The notes under the pieces: generated by a model | Database searches by the model: none | The model's input: only the letters and a program-made list of their open reading frames with translations | Told to the model about the DNA's origin: nothing | Translations under genes and position numbers: made by a program | In this document: one piece after another, positions 47,559-58,411 of the stretch | How positions within the stretch are numbered: the first letter of the stretch is position 1 | Layout of the letters: every line of letters begins with the position of its first letter | NCBI GenBank assembly: GCA_029378245.1 | Contig: JARKIF010000014.1 | Coordinates: 1,426,001 to 1,490,000, forward strand | Length of the DNA stretch: 64,000 bases | Direction: 5' to 3' | From: Roridomyces roridus | Taxonomy: Eukaryota > Basidiomycota > Agaricomycetes > Agaricales > Mycenaceae

Positions 47559-49107
47559 CTAAGTTCTTGGTTCATTCAAGCTGGCGTTGTGGATATATAT
47601 GATCTGCAAAAAAAGGCGAGTTCCACAAACAAGGACCGCTGTAGAGGAGACCACTTACCCCGCAAATTGTGTCATTAACCGGACTGTGAGCTTGTACATG
47701 CCCGGGGGTTTGCACTGTCCGCCTTGGGTGTGTCAGCAGGGCGTCTGAACAGTTCAAAACACGCACTGGGTCACAAAGACAGGTCCACTCGTTGTCGTGG
47801 GTCACCGCAACGGATGTACTCAGATTCGACTGCAGTATATACTGATTGATGTCGTCGGAGGGATGGTAATGCTGAAAGAACAGCCTGGTTAGAAAACAAA
47901 TGGTGCGATTCAAGAGATCCACTTTGCAGAAGCCGCCGTCTTCGAGCCATTCCTCGTCATCTGAATCCTGCTCGTCCTCACATACAGGAGGTCGCACAGC
48001 GACCCTGAACCCACGGATAAACACTGTCTGATTATCCTTCCACGTCTCCTCACCCGGCGAGCGACGTGGGCCGGTATCAAAAGCACAGTTGGAGCTCTCC
48101 CAGTACTTGGTTTCCGCGATACTCTCAGCAGAGCCAAAATTGAGGGAGACTTTCTCCTCGGACGAGGTATTGTCGGTCACCGCGATGCCCCACGAGGTGG
48201 ATTTGGTGGCCCCTGTGACGAGATAGAGGTCTCCGAAGCCAACCATGCGCTGCAAATCGCCATTCACGAACTGATACCAATTCTGGGCATGCTTGATTGC
48301 GTATTCGCGGAAAAGCGACTGTGGGTGGGCATGCAAGTCCCAGTTCGAGGCGCCGTCCGGTAGCATGAGAAATGCCGTGGCGTTGATTATGTTGGTTCTG
48401 TCGTCTGTGAGGGAAGTTATGCGCCGCCGTGTCTGAAATTGTGCGTACGGGTTATTCTCCGACTCGGAGCTGTGCTTCACGTCTTTCACGGTCCTGGAAA
48501 TGATGGTTCCGGGAGGGTAGTACATTGGTTTCGTTTGCATGTCCTCAGGCTCGATCTTGAGCTGAGAAAAGTCTCGTGGGACACCGAATCGGTTGAGAGG
48601 GTCCCCAGGAGGCAGGGTGATATTGAAGATGGGGTCAAAACAGCCATCGTAAGTCACGATCCCGACGTCTCCAATCGCCGTACCGTTCCTTTTAGCGGCC
48701 TCTGGAAGATCATCGCAGGGTTTGGGCCGGTACACCGGGCATCCTATGCCTTTCGAGAGGAAGAGACGACTGTAGATTTCGCTCTCGGAACGATTGCCAG
48801 AGAACTCGCAATTGTCAGCAAACCGAACCCTGCGGGCTACACATGGACTCGTAGGCTCGGTTGGGGGCTCTGTGAGTCAACTTGGTGAGTAGAAAACAGT
48901 TTCGGAGGGCGACGCACCAGCAAAGTTCCAAGACAGGTTGCCGACGTATACTTTGTTCATGAACGTTGCAGACTCGTCTGCTTCGGGGGAGGGGGGTAGT
49001 GACTGGGGGAGGAGAACTTGGAAGATGACTAGCGCGCCAATAGGATAAGTATACCATCGCGTCAAAGCTGTAGAGATTGCTGTAATGCGAGGCAGTGTTT
49101 GTTCCAT
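47559..49107 (-). CDS. Agaricomycete conserved protein of unknown function, N-terminal membrane anchor
   Basis: Exon 1 (48918-49107) starts MEQTLPRIT and contains a hydrophobic helix (YPIGALVIFQVLLPQS). Exon 2 starts at 48869, and a terminal intron near 47.6 kb with GTAAGT donor gives an end at 47559. The unspliced reading ends at 47572. The core reads DLPEAAKRNGTAIGDVGIVT, YDGCFDPIFNI, PGDPLNRFGVP, ATAFLMLPDGASNWDLHAHP, FREYAIKHAQNWYQFVNG, LYLVTGATKSTSWGIAV and DNQTVFIRGFRVAV. The same blocks in the same order occur in the gene at 49666-51532. I know this family only as lineage-specific proteins without function. The genes are divergent, 558 bp apart. Parts of this gene are echoed in the decayed repeats at 45.3-47.2 kb. 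Confidence 0.75.
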
Positions 49108-49665
49108 CAATTCTTCCTTTCACCTCAACCTCCTCGCCGTGAAGTCCGTTGTGCATTCTCCGCATTCTTGGTGTTCTTTCGCCGTCCCTTCGTCGATTCA
49201 TCCAGCTAGGGACTGGCTTTCGAGCGCAAAACTGCGGCACGGCATCACAGTTTATTTCAAGACCCGCGCTATCAGCTATACCCTGAACAGCAGCCTACAG
49301 CAACCTGGGAGTGGTATACATTCTAGTGCTTCTTGTCACTGCCTTGCGCCTGTCGAGCGCACAGGTTTCCTCCACAGTCGTTTACCTGGATATTGAAAAC
49401 TGAGAGTTGTGCCTGGTTCAAAATCCCCTGCTGGCCGTTGGAACCTGCGAGAAAACGCTGGGAGAATGTCAATTTTTTCTTGAAACTCTGGTGAACGCCG
49501 CTATTTTCCTTGGAAGCCTTCAAAATACCGGTCACCGTCGCTAAATTAGATTTGAATTGAAGACTTTGTTTCGTTATCCACAGCACCCAGAATTGGGACA
49601 TGTCCAACAGCTTTCACCGTTCACGCATTCAAATACCCCAATTTCTATCTTGCAAGGCCGCTGCC
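49108..49665. other. Divergent intergenic region between two paralogues
   Basis: 558 bp between the opposed starts of the two related genes; it should contain both promoters. No TATA box close to either start and no additional gene is seen. Confidence 0.5.
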
Positions 49666-51532
49666 ATGTCTGAAATCGACCTCTACAAGCGGTCTCTGCT
49701 CCCGAAAGGGTTCGGACTGCCTGTGTTCTCTCCACAACCCTCAGATGACCAGCCCGACGCAGCCAGGCGATTCGGAACCCAGATCGGTGATGTGGTCGTA
49801 GTCACCTCGGATGGTTCTGTCGACCCCATCTTCAACATCCTTCGTGCAGCCGGCGATCCCGCCAACCGCTTCGGTGTCCCTTTCGGTTTTGAACAGGTCG
49901 TCTTGAGCGCCGAGGACGTCCGCTCGCGTGTTGGATGCCACCCTCCTGGCTCTGTCATTTCGAACACCAATGTGCACAAGAAACGTTTGGATCTCGAGGT
50001 TCATGTGGACGACAACATGCAAGTCCTTTGTTTGTTTTGTGAACCTGATTTTCAACGTTCGACAGCTTCCTACCCGTCGGGGCTGGGGCGGCTGTAGAAT
50101 TATCGACAGGCTCGGCGCAAATGGTCGTACTCGTGCTGCCGGAAGGGGCTTCTAGCTGGGATCTCCGGCCGCACCAAGTCTTCCGTGACTATGCGTTGAA
50201 ACACAGTCGAAGCTGGTATGCGTTCGTCAACGGGACTCTCCACAGGATGGTTCCCAACGGTGGACTCTACCTGGTCACTGGCATCACTAAGTCCTCGTCC
50301 TGGCACATCGCAGCGGCCGAAGCCTCTTCTAGCGGAACTGCATTGTCGTTGCGCCTCAAGGCTGCGATGGTTGCTGGCGCGTCCGCGTCTTGTGCATGGG
50401 CGTGGGAGACCGTTAGCTCGGCAGTGCATTCTGGTCCATCTGTCAGCCCTGGAGAGGAAGAATGGAGAGACAACCAGACGCTGTTCATCCGAGGGTGCAA
50501 GATTGCTCTGGGTTCCGCGCTGTCGAAATCCCCCAAGGTCATGTCATTGATCAATTCCAAGGCTGTCGATGTGTTGAAGACCACGGCGCCCCCCTTCTCT
50601 CGACCCCGCCCGGGAACGAGTCGCACGAATAGTCTTTCGCGTTCCTTCTCCGGCATTTTTGGTACTTCGGATTCCTTATCGGCTGTGTGTATCCAACTGC
50701 TTGTTGCGATGGTCGACTGATATTGAACCCTAGCTGGACGTCACTGAAACATGTCCGCTTGTTAGAGGCCTTGTTCTCGACTCACCGGTCGGCGACGCTG
50801 AATGGGACTCTGTTCCGGACGAAGTAGGTCGCACTGCACGATTGTACCATTCTTTCTCATTATTTCCTCAGGAAATTGTTTCGGACGTCGTCTCGAAGCC
50901 ACTCGATAAAGGTATTGTGTTGTACTCCCGAGGTTCTCAATCTAAATCTTTATTCAGGTCGTTCCCAGTTGGCGTTCAATATCGTAGCTTTCGTTGTGAC
51001 CTGGCTCTCATTTTTGCCCATGTCGCACTCTGTTGGCGCGTCCACTTCGTCCTCCGTGTATCAGGTAAGTCTCGTGTTCTGGTCAACTTTCGTGGTCCGT
51101 ATCATTCGCCCCAGACATTCGGCAACCTGTTACACCTCTCATACATACTAGTCCCTCTCACCGCCAGTCAAATTTTCCTCTTCATGTCGTTGCGTGCCTC
51201 GCTCCGTTAACGTTCTGGTTCTCAACCAATATTAATGTTTTAGAGTGGCTTGCAGCGTCAACTGGCTTTCGGTCGCCGGCATTGGACACAAAATGAGAAC
51301 ATGGTCATGGGCTGAAGAGCCTGTGTTGCTCGATCTTGCTGACGAGTTTCACTCAGAGCATGTCTCGGAATCTGGGTATGGCACTGTTCTAGACTTTTTT
51401 TGAAGAATATGCTCAATTCTTCTCAGGCTTCCGACCTGCGAGACCAAGACCGACAAAATAGGCCTTTGGCTCACGTCTGGCTCCGATAACCCGACGCCCG
51501 AAAAACAAACCGAGGTTCTAAATTCAACCTGA
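49666..51532 (+). CDS. Agaricomycete conserved protein of unknown function, C-terminal membrane segments
   Basis: The start is ATG at 49666 (MSEIDLYKRSLLPKGFGLPV). Intron 1 (50019-50065) uses a GC donor, GCAAGT, and joins DDN to FLPVGAGAAVE. The core blocks match the 47559-49107 gene: IGDVVVVTSDGSVDPIFNI, AGDPANRFGVP, VLVLPEGASSWDLRPHQ, FRDYALKHSRSWYAFVNG, LYLVTGITKSSSWHIA and DNQTLFIRGCKIA. After a Ser-rich linker, several short exons encode two hydrophobic helices, FNIVAFVVTWLSFLPMS and LLHLSYILVPLTASQIFLF. A last part, WLSVAGIGHKMRTWSW to LNST, ends at 51532. If the splice near 51187 is not used, the protein stops at 51210. Function unknown. Confidence 0.72.
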
Positions 51533-51824
51533 GCGCGCCAGTTCTAGTTCCACTTAACGGAGCTCATGGTGGTCAAGGGGGGCAATTGTATATTATTGGC
51601 GATACCACTACTTATACCCGCTCGATCCTCATGTATCTATATCTACACGCGAACCATTCGTGAAAAAAAAGGTTGGTGGCATACGCACGTGACTTGCGCG
51701 TCACTGATTGAGGACCAAACAAGAGCCAAGCCATTGTCATCTCACGGCGACTCTCATTTCCAGTGTGCGTGTCAATTGTAAAGATTGCCTTCCAGTCAAC
51801 TGATATCCTTCTTCGGCGACTCAG

Positions 51825-53049
51825 ATGGCCTCCTCTTCCACACAACACGGCGACTCTGAATTCGGGGAGAACGCATTCTCTCGCTCAATCGACCGTCTCC
51901 GCATCCAATACATAAACTCCGCAATGGCAGTCTCCAAACTCCCTCGCGCGTTACTCAAAGAGAAGAAACGCGCCCAAGCGCGTCTCGACGCGTACATCTA
52001 CCCCATCCACACGCTGCCACCCGAAATCATGTCGGAAATCTTCACGCACGTCCTACCGCCTTATCCTCTCCGACCGCGTGCCAACGGCTTTGACTCGCCC
52101 ACACTGTTGAGCCATGTATGCCGCTCTTGGAGAGAAATCGCGTTGTCCACGCCCAGGCTCTGGAGAGCCATCGCGATACACTTATCCGGCCTTCTCAGTT
52201 GCCCTGCAAAAGTGCATATGCTGGAAACGTGGCTTCAGCGGTCGCAGTGCTGCCCGCTCTCAATCAGCATCAGAGCAGGCTCGCACACGAAGATATCGCT
52301 ACTGGATCGAGTGCTTCCGACGCTCTTCGCGCAGTGCCACCGGTGGGAATATCTTAGACTCGTCGGACCATTCGATGTGGACCGGGAGCTGTTACAGAGC
52401 GACATACATGCCTTTGCTTCGGGAGCTCGAAATTTATTTCGCCTTTTTCAAACACCATGACACCAAAGTTGATCAACCCGTCGCTGTCTTCCGGAACGTG
52501 CCGCGGCTCCGGGCCATTGTCCTACTCTCGGACTACGTCCCGCCGTATATCACCCTGCCTTGGTCTCAGCTAACGCATTTCACCGCAAAGTTTCTGAACC
52601 AAAAGAGCTGTTCTGCTCTGCTACAAAAGATGCCCCGCCTGATTTATTGCAAAATCCAACTAACCGGCTACAACCCTGCCGAGAACCCTCCCATCGTCCT
52701 CGCAAGATTGGAGACCTTGATCCTGCAAAATGCCAGCTGCAGCCCGTCGCATAATAAATTGACGGGGCTCTTGGCGTCGCTGACTCTGCCCTCGCTGCGG
52801 AGGCTGCATGTACCGCAGACATTCCTCCTTCCTGATCCTGTCGAAACATTTTCGCAGTTCGTCTCGAGGTCGGGGTGCGGTGATCTCCAACAAGTTAGCA
52901 TCGTTGGCAAGATAAAGGCGGGGGAATACCAGGAGACGAGTGCAATGCGGGGTATTGCCGGGAAATCGAGGGTGATTGTGCAGTCGAAGTATACGGCCGA
53001 TGATGTTGATTCTGAGACGGATGAAGAGGACGATTTTTCCAGGTATTGA
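51825..53049 (+). pseudogene. F-box protein, tandem copy 1, frameshifted
   Basis: The start is ATG at 51825. Residues about 65-110 are an F-box: LPPEIMSEIFTHVLPPYPL, then SHVCRSWREIALSTPRLW. F-box proteins link substrates to SCF ubiquitin ligases. The frame opened by this ATG ends at 52460. From about 52410 the coding sequence continues in another frame (LLRELEIYF, ITLPWSQLTHFTAKF, NKLTGLLASLTLPSLRRLH) to a stop at 53049. Against copy 2, the segment around 52405-52420 has four extra bases (GACATACATGCCTTTG versus GACGTTACTTTA). No intron explains this. Either the gene is truncated after the F-box and first repeats, or the assembly has an error. Confidence 0.78.
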
Positions 53050-53415
53050 CGAACGTATTTTACTTTGAATTTTGAGGTTGCCACGACGTTGGAAGCACTT
53101 GGGAAGCACATTGAAATTTTCAAATTCTCAACCGAGTGTAAGTAAGTAACTGTAGTGAGCCCAGTCGATGAACTCCCACCAGCTTGAGGATTAGCCATGT
53201 AGGCGCCGACAGGTAAATAAAATCTCCACCAATTGAAACATTCAGACCAAGCACCAAGGTTGCGAGACAAGATGCACGTGACCGCTGGCGTCATCAATGA
53301 TCAAACACGAACGCCGACCTTTGCTTAACCCTCACGAGTCACTGGCTCTCATTTCGAGTCTGTGCCAACCAGGGAAAAGGTCTCTAGTAGATCATATACT
53401 TCTCCAGCCACTCAC

Positions 53416-54672
53416 ATGGCCTCCTCTTTCACACGACACGACGTCGACTCTTCCTCTGAATCCCAGGAGACCGCATTCTCTCTTTCAATGGACCGTCTCC
53501 GCATCCAATACATAAACTCCGCAATGACAGTCTCCAAACTCCCTCGCGCGTTACTCAAAGAGAAAAAACGCGCCCAGGCGCGTCTCGACGCGTACATATA
53601 CCCCACCCACACGCTGCCACCCGAAATCGTGTCGGAAATCTTCACGCACGTCCTACCACCCTATCCCTTACGACCGCCTGCCACCGGCTTTGGTTCACCC
53701 ACACTTCTGAGCCATGTATGCCGCTCCTGGCGAGAAATTGCGTTGTCCACGCCGAGGCTCTGGCGTGCAATTGCGATACACCTATGCGGCCTTGTGCCTG
53801 CCAGGGTGCATATTGCGATAGACGCATGCGGCCTTGTCCACTCCCACATCGATTCGCCGGCCAAGGCGCATATGCTGGAAACTTGGCTTGCCCGCTCTCA
53901 GTGCTGCCCGCTTTCGATCAGCATCAGCGCAAGCCCGTATGCGAGTCCCTCGGCGCTGGATTCAGTGCTTTCGACACTGCTCGCCCACTACCGCCGGTGG
54001 GAATATTTCCGGCTCGTCGGATTTTTCCATCATGTGCAATACATGTCCGAGCTGCTACGAAGCGACGTTACTTTACTTCGGGAGCTCCAGATTGATTTCA
54101 GCGGAGCCACCGAGGCCGAAAAAACCGTCACTCCCTTCCCAAACACGCCGCGGCTCCACGCCCTTGTCCTACTCTCAACCTCGGTACCGCGGTATATCAC
54201 CCTGCCTTGGTCTCAGCTAACGCATTTCACCGCAAAGTTTTCGGACCAAAAGAACTGTTCTGCTCTGCTGCAAAAGATGCCCGGCCTGATTTATTGCAAA
54301 GTGGAACTATGTGGCTACAACCCTTCCGAGAACCCTCCTATCGTCCTCGCAAGATTGGAGACCTTGATCCTTCAGAACGCCAGCGAGCCTCGTAATAAAC
54401 TGACGGGGCTCTTGGCGTCGCTGACTCTGCCTTCGTTGCGGAGGCTTCATGTACCAGAGGCATTCCTCCTCCCTGATCCCGTCGACACGTTTTCGCAGTT
54501 CGTCTCGAGGTCGGGGTGCGGTAGTCTCGAGCAAGTGAACATCGTTGGCCAGACAAAGGCGGGGGAATACCAGGAGACGAGTGCAATGCGGGGTATTGCC
54601 GGGAAATCGCAGGTGGTCGTGCAGTCGAGGTACACGGCGGAAGATGTTGATTCGGAGACGGATGAAGAGTAG
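53416..54672 (+). CDS. F-box protein, tandem copy 2, intact
   Basis: A single exon of 418 codons starting MASSFTRHDVDSS. A short helix (MDRLRIQYINSAM, LLKEKKRAQARLDAYIYP) leads into the F-box LPPEIVSEIFTHVLPPYPL and SHVCRSWREIALSTPRLWRAI. Leu-rich repeats follow with strands such as LHALVLLS, YITLPWSQLTHFTAKF, LARLETLILQNAS and LASLTLPSLRRLHV. The N-terminal helix plus F-box plus irregular LRR layout is that of the expanded Agaricomycete F-box family, proposed substrate adaptors for SCF ligases. Long stretches are nearly identical to the copy 1.6 kb upstream, so the duplication is recent. Copy 2 has a short insert (HIAIDACGLVHSH) absent from copy 1. Confidence 0.88.
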   Translation: MASSFTRHDVDSSSESQETAFSLSMDRLRIQYINSAMTVSKLPRALLKEKKRAQARLDAYIYPTHTLPPEIVSEIFTHVLPPYPLRPPATGFGSPTLLSHVCRSWREIALSTPRLWRAIAIHLCGLVPARVHIAIDACGLVHSHIDSPAKAHMLETWLARSQCCPLSISISASPYASPSALDSVLSTLLAHYRRWEYFRLVGFFHHVQYMSELLRSDVTLLRELQIDFSGATEAEKTVTPFPNTPRLHALVLLSTSVPRYITLPWSQLTHFTAKFSDQKNCSALLQKMPGLIYCKVELCGYNPSENPPIVLARLETLILQNASEPRNKLTGLLASLTLPSLRRLHVPEAFLLPDPVDTFSQFVSRSGCGSLEQVNIVGQTKAGEYQETSAMRGIAGKSQVVVQSRYTAEDVDSETDEE

Positions 54673-55686
54673 GGTTTTTCCAGGGTAGTTTATTGACCGA
54701 TGTGTTTTACTTTGAATCTTCTTGGCTGTAATTCGAGGGTTGCCACGGCGCACCCACATTGTTCTCAACATAGTACAGCTTCCACCTAACAGCCGTGTAG
54801 GCGCCGACAGGTAATATGTCAATGAATCAAAGCGGTTGATAGCACACTTCTTTGGTAGCTGGAGGGTAAATGAACCCAACGTCGTACTGTACTCATGCGA
54901 GCTCACTGCTGTGTTGATACCAATCCAATTTCGGTCAATGGGCGGGGGGTCAAAGTAGAAAGAACATTTAACCCCTGGAGAGCATTGCATGCGGGTGGTT
55001 CAGAATGAACTGAGAGCTGTTTTTTTTTCTCGCGGGAGATCCACGGTCCTCTCGACCATCTTTCGAAGACCAACGACTCACGGTTCTTTTCCTGCTTCCA
55101 AGTTGGGAAGTTACTATGTTCAAAAGTTCGAATCCGCTGCTTAGGTATGCCGCTCAAGCACGCGCACTCGTTCAACGTTCGACGTTCGACGTTCGACGTT
55201 CAGCGGTCAGGGGCGCGTAGAGACATATTGAACTGCGCCCACTTCTAGTTTCATTTCATTGTGCCTGGAAGTTCTTCAACTCTTCAAGTCCATAATGAAA
55301 ATGGGTGAACGTCATTCGATGCTTGTCGCATTATTACTGTTAGGAACCCGGACCCTGAGGTGGAAGTATCCGAGTGCGTAGAAAGAAATTGTTCAGAGTG
55401 GGTGCGATGCGTTTGATCTCGAATCTATGGTGAAACATCGAGCGGTCGCCTCGAGAAAGACTTGACCCACTAAAGTGTCCGTAGAGAGTGTTATGATTTT
55501 GCAAGACGGCTGCCAATGTCAACTTTGAGGACTATTTTTCGAGCACCACCTACCACCGTTCAAATTCCAACCAAGGTTCATATACCCTCGAATGGCGGGT
55601 AAAAAAGAGTATAAAGCCTGCAGGGTTGAGCCGATAGACTTCAGCACATCAGCGCTCTCTCCCATTCAACAGCTCACCCACCTACA
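54673..55686. other. Intergenic region with a short microsatellite
   Basis: About 1 kb. At 55170-55202 a 7-nt unit (ACGTTCG) is repeated about four times. A TATA box at 55610-55615 belongs to the next gene. No other gene is seen. Confidence 0.55.
55610..55615 (+). promoter_or_regulatory. TATA box for the 55.7-kb secreted repeat protein
   Basis: TATAAA 72-77 nt upstream of the ATG at 55687, followed by a CT-rich stretch before the start. This is a typical arrangement for a strongly expressed fungal secreted protein. Confidence 0.55.
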
Positions 55687-57130
55687 ATGCGTTTCTCAGC
55701 GTCAACAGTCGCAGCCCTCTGCACGATCTTCTCCCTCTCTTCAGCCGTCCTGGCTCAGGGAGACTCGGTCGCTGCGAGCGATGTCCAGTCCGACTACAAG
55801 GTTGTACTGCGTCTGCAAAAAAGAAAATCAACATCTGAACTCATTGAATTGACAGCATCACCCTGGCCAGCCGATAAGATGCGCTCCATGCGGCGGCCAC
55901 GGCCCCGTTTGTGTCAAAGGTCGCAAGTGCATCGAACGGCGCATCTGCCTCGTCGACCGCGACGACGTTGCTACCGATATCATTTGTCCGGAGCGCCGCG
56001 GGGGTGATGAGTTTGGTGGCTACGGCGGAAACGACCGCAACCACAAGGGCGGGAATGACCGAGACCACAACCGGGGTGGTGACAAACACGGCCACAACAA
56101 AGGTGGAAACGAGCATGGACATGGCTACAAGAGGGGAGACGATGAGTTCGGCGGGTATGGTGGGCAACACGGCAACGACCACAACAAGGGCGGGAATGGC
56201 CGAGACCACAACCGGGGTGGGGACAACCACGGCCACCACAAAGGTGGAAACGAGCATGGACACGGGATCTACAAGAGGGGAGATGAAGAGTACGGTGGAG
56301 GGTACGGTGGCGAACACGGCGAACACGGTGATCACAACAAGGGTGGTGATGGCCGCGACCGCAACCACGGCGGAGACAACTATGGTCACAACCAAGGCGG
56401 AAATGAGCACGGGCACGGACACGGGATCTACAAGAGGGGAGAGGGAGATGAAGGGTTCGGTGGAGGGTATGGTGGCCAACATGGAAACGATCGAGACCAC
56501 AACAAGGGCGGAAATCGTGACCACAATCGGGGCGGTGAGGGGCATGGGCATGGAAACGAGCACGGGCACGGGAAGGGGATTTATGAAAGGGCGGAAGATG
56601 GGTTCGGCGGCAATGGAAACCATGGTCCGAACGGCAACCACGGCGGTCAAGGTCAAGGCAATCACGGTGGTCAAGGTCAAGGAAATCACGGCCAGGATGG
56701 AAACCATGGTCAGAACGGCAACCACGGCGGTCAGGGAAATCACGATGGTCAAGGCAATCACGGAGGTCAAGGCAATCACGGAGGTCAAGGAAACCACGGC
56801 AGCCAGGGCAACCACGGCGGCCAGGGCAATCACGGAGGCCAGGGCAATCACGGAGGCCAGGGCAACCACGGCGGCCAGGGCAACCACGGCGGCCAGGGCA
56901 ACCACGGCGGCCAGGGCAATCACGGCGGCCAAGGAAACCACGGAGGCCAGGGTGATCACGGCCGCCGTGGAGATGACGGGTATGGGCACAACGGCGGGGA
57001 GGGTTTTGGCCATGATGGGTACGGTAACGAGCACGGCAGGGAGGGAAACAGGGGTGGCGAGTACGGCCATGGGCACGGCAACGGCGGAGAGCACGGTCAC
57101 GGCAACGGCAACAACCACGGCGGCTACTAG
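55687..57130 (+). CDS. Secreted repeat protein with regularly spaced Kex2-type sites (KEP-like)
   Basis: Exons 55687-55800 and 55856-57130 give 462 aa. It has a signal peptide, MRFSASTVAALCTIFSLSS, ending near VLAQ. A Cys module follows (CAPCGGHGPVCVKGRKC, ERRIC, IICPE) that matches the protein at 39771-40723. Then come four related units of 45-53 residues. Each opens with a dibasic site and GDEFGGYGG-like sequence and runs through HNKGG, DHNRGG and NEHGHG. The sites are RR at 55994, KR at 56129, KR at 56273 and KR at 56432; a fifth position at 56585 is ER. Kexin would cut after the dibasic pairs and free several His/Gly/Asn-rich peptides. The C-terminal part is a hexapeptide array, NHGGQG, repeated many times, then GHGHGNGG-like sequence. 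Similar secreted, kexin-cut repeat proteins are known in fungi; this one is not recognised. Confidence 0.82.
56640..56960 (+). repeat. 18-nt coding minisatellite (NHGGQG hexapeptide)
   Basis: Units like GGCAACCACGGCGGCCAG repeat in frame about 15 times with small variants. Unit-to-unit similarity is highest near 56800-56920, which suggests recent slippage or unequal exchange there. Confidence 0.8.
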
Positions 57131-57245
57131 GCTGCTGCTCCAAATATTTCGAAATGCCCTTGTACGAGTCATGAGTCCGCGGTGTCTTTATTCGAGTATT
57201 TAACTGTACAACATACCTATGTTTTATTTAATAAAGTCTTTCATA

Positions 57246-58411
57246 TCACGCCGGCCTCCTCCCCTCGTACGCATCTCTCAGCAACGCCAACATCTTCTCC
57301 CTCTCCAGAGGCGCTGGATTGGGATACGGATTCTTCAGCGCCACATCCACGGCACGCTCCAAATCCTCCTCCTTCATACCAATGTCCTTCAGTGCGTAAG
57401 GCGCGCCGTTGTTCTTGGCGAGGTCGTATATGCCTCGAGCGGCGCTGACGCCTTCAGGGATACCGAGGTTCCGGACAACTTTCACCATCGCGGGGTTGGT
57501 GAAGGGGGCGTTGTAGGCTACCGTGTGCGGGAGGAGGACGGTGTGGGTGTCGGCGTGAGAGAGGTTGAATGTTCCTCCTGCAGGAAATGTGAGAGATGTT
57601 CTGAAGCAAAATTGGAAGGAAACGAACCGATGGCGTGGCACAGTTTATGATGGAGAGCAAAGCCAACTGTGCCGGCACAGACTGAGCATGCCCAAGCGCC
57701 ATAGAGCGCGTCGCTGCGAGCGTCCTTGTTTTGCGGGTCCTTGGAGAGAATAGGGAGTGCCCTCGCGAGGCGCTCAATACCTTGTTCGGCAAGCAAGTCT
57801 GTAATGGGGTTGGCTTCAGCTGCATAGAGCGCCTCGACGGCATGCGCTATTGCATTTATACCAGACGTGATCGTTGTGCGCAGGGAGAGGCCCAGTGTGA
57901 GATCGACGTCGTATATGATCACCTCTGGGAGTACTTTCATCGACTTTTGCGTCGTCTTGATGCCATCTTGCGTCTGGCCTAGGACAGCCGTGGCCTGGAG
58001 CGATAAGCTCGAGAGGAGCCTGGTTCACTATGGTATCACCTCTGAGCCCGCGTACGTCGTTGGAATAACAATCTGCGGCAGATCGGTGCGAAGGGCAATA
58101 GCTTTACCCAGCCCAATCGTGCTCCCTCCACCGAGCGCCACGACGCAGTCCGCAGCGAGGGTTTGGGCGAGCTGGACGGCTTCTTCCGTGACGTCGACAG
58201 GAGTATGTAAGATCGCCTTGGAGAACAATCCGACAGCGAGTTCGGGGCCGAGACTAGCTTGGAGCGTCTGGCCTGCTTTAATCTGGCCGGGTGATGTCAA
58301 GATTAGTGCTTTGCTGCATCCCAGATTGTGTATCTCGGTGGAGACTTGAGAAATGGTGCCATGCCCGAAAATGACGCGCGCTGGAAGGGCGTTGTAGACG
58401 AAGGGCTGCAT
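57246..58411 (-). CDS. Maleylacetate reductase (iron-type alcohol dehydrogenase family)
   Basis: Exons 58040-58411, 57628-57994 and 57246-57577 give 356 aa, the usual family length. It starts MQPFVYNALPARVIFGHGT. The nucleotide-binding motif is ALGGGSTIGLGKAIAL; the family motif TTYAGSEATAVLGQTQDGIKTT is seen across intron 1. Active-site helices include INAIAHAVEALYA and HHKLCHAIGGTFNLSHADTH. The wording fits maleylacetate reductases, which convert maleylacetate to 3-oxoadipate with NAD(P)H in hydroxyquinol and resorcinol breakdown, a route white- and brown-rot fungi use for lignin-derived aromatics. It is divergent from the dioxygenase-like gene at 58876. Confidence 0.9.

Noticed and set aside
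55841..57172. A 443-codon open frame on the minus strand opposite the secreted repeat protein (and a second plus-strand frame of 430 codons)
   Set aside because: Both arise from the codon bias of the in-frame repeats; the true frame has the signal peptide, Cys module and a proper intron, and the shadow proteins are Ala/Val/Thr strings.
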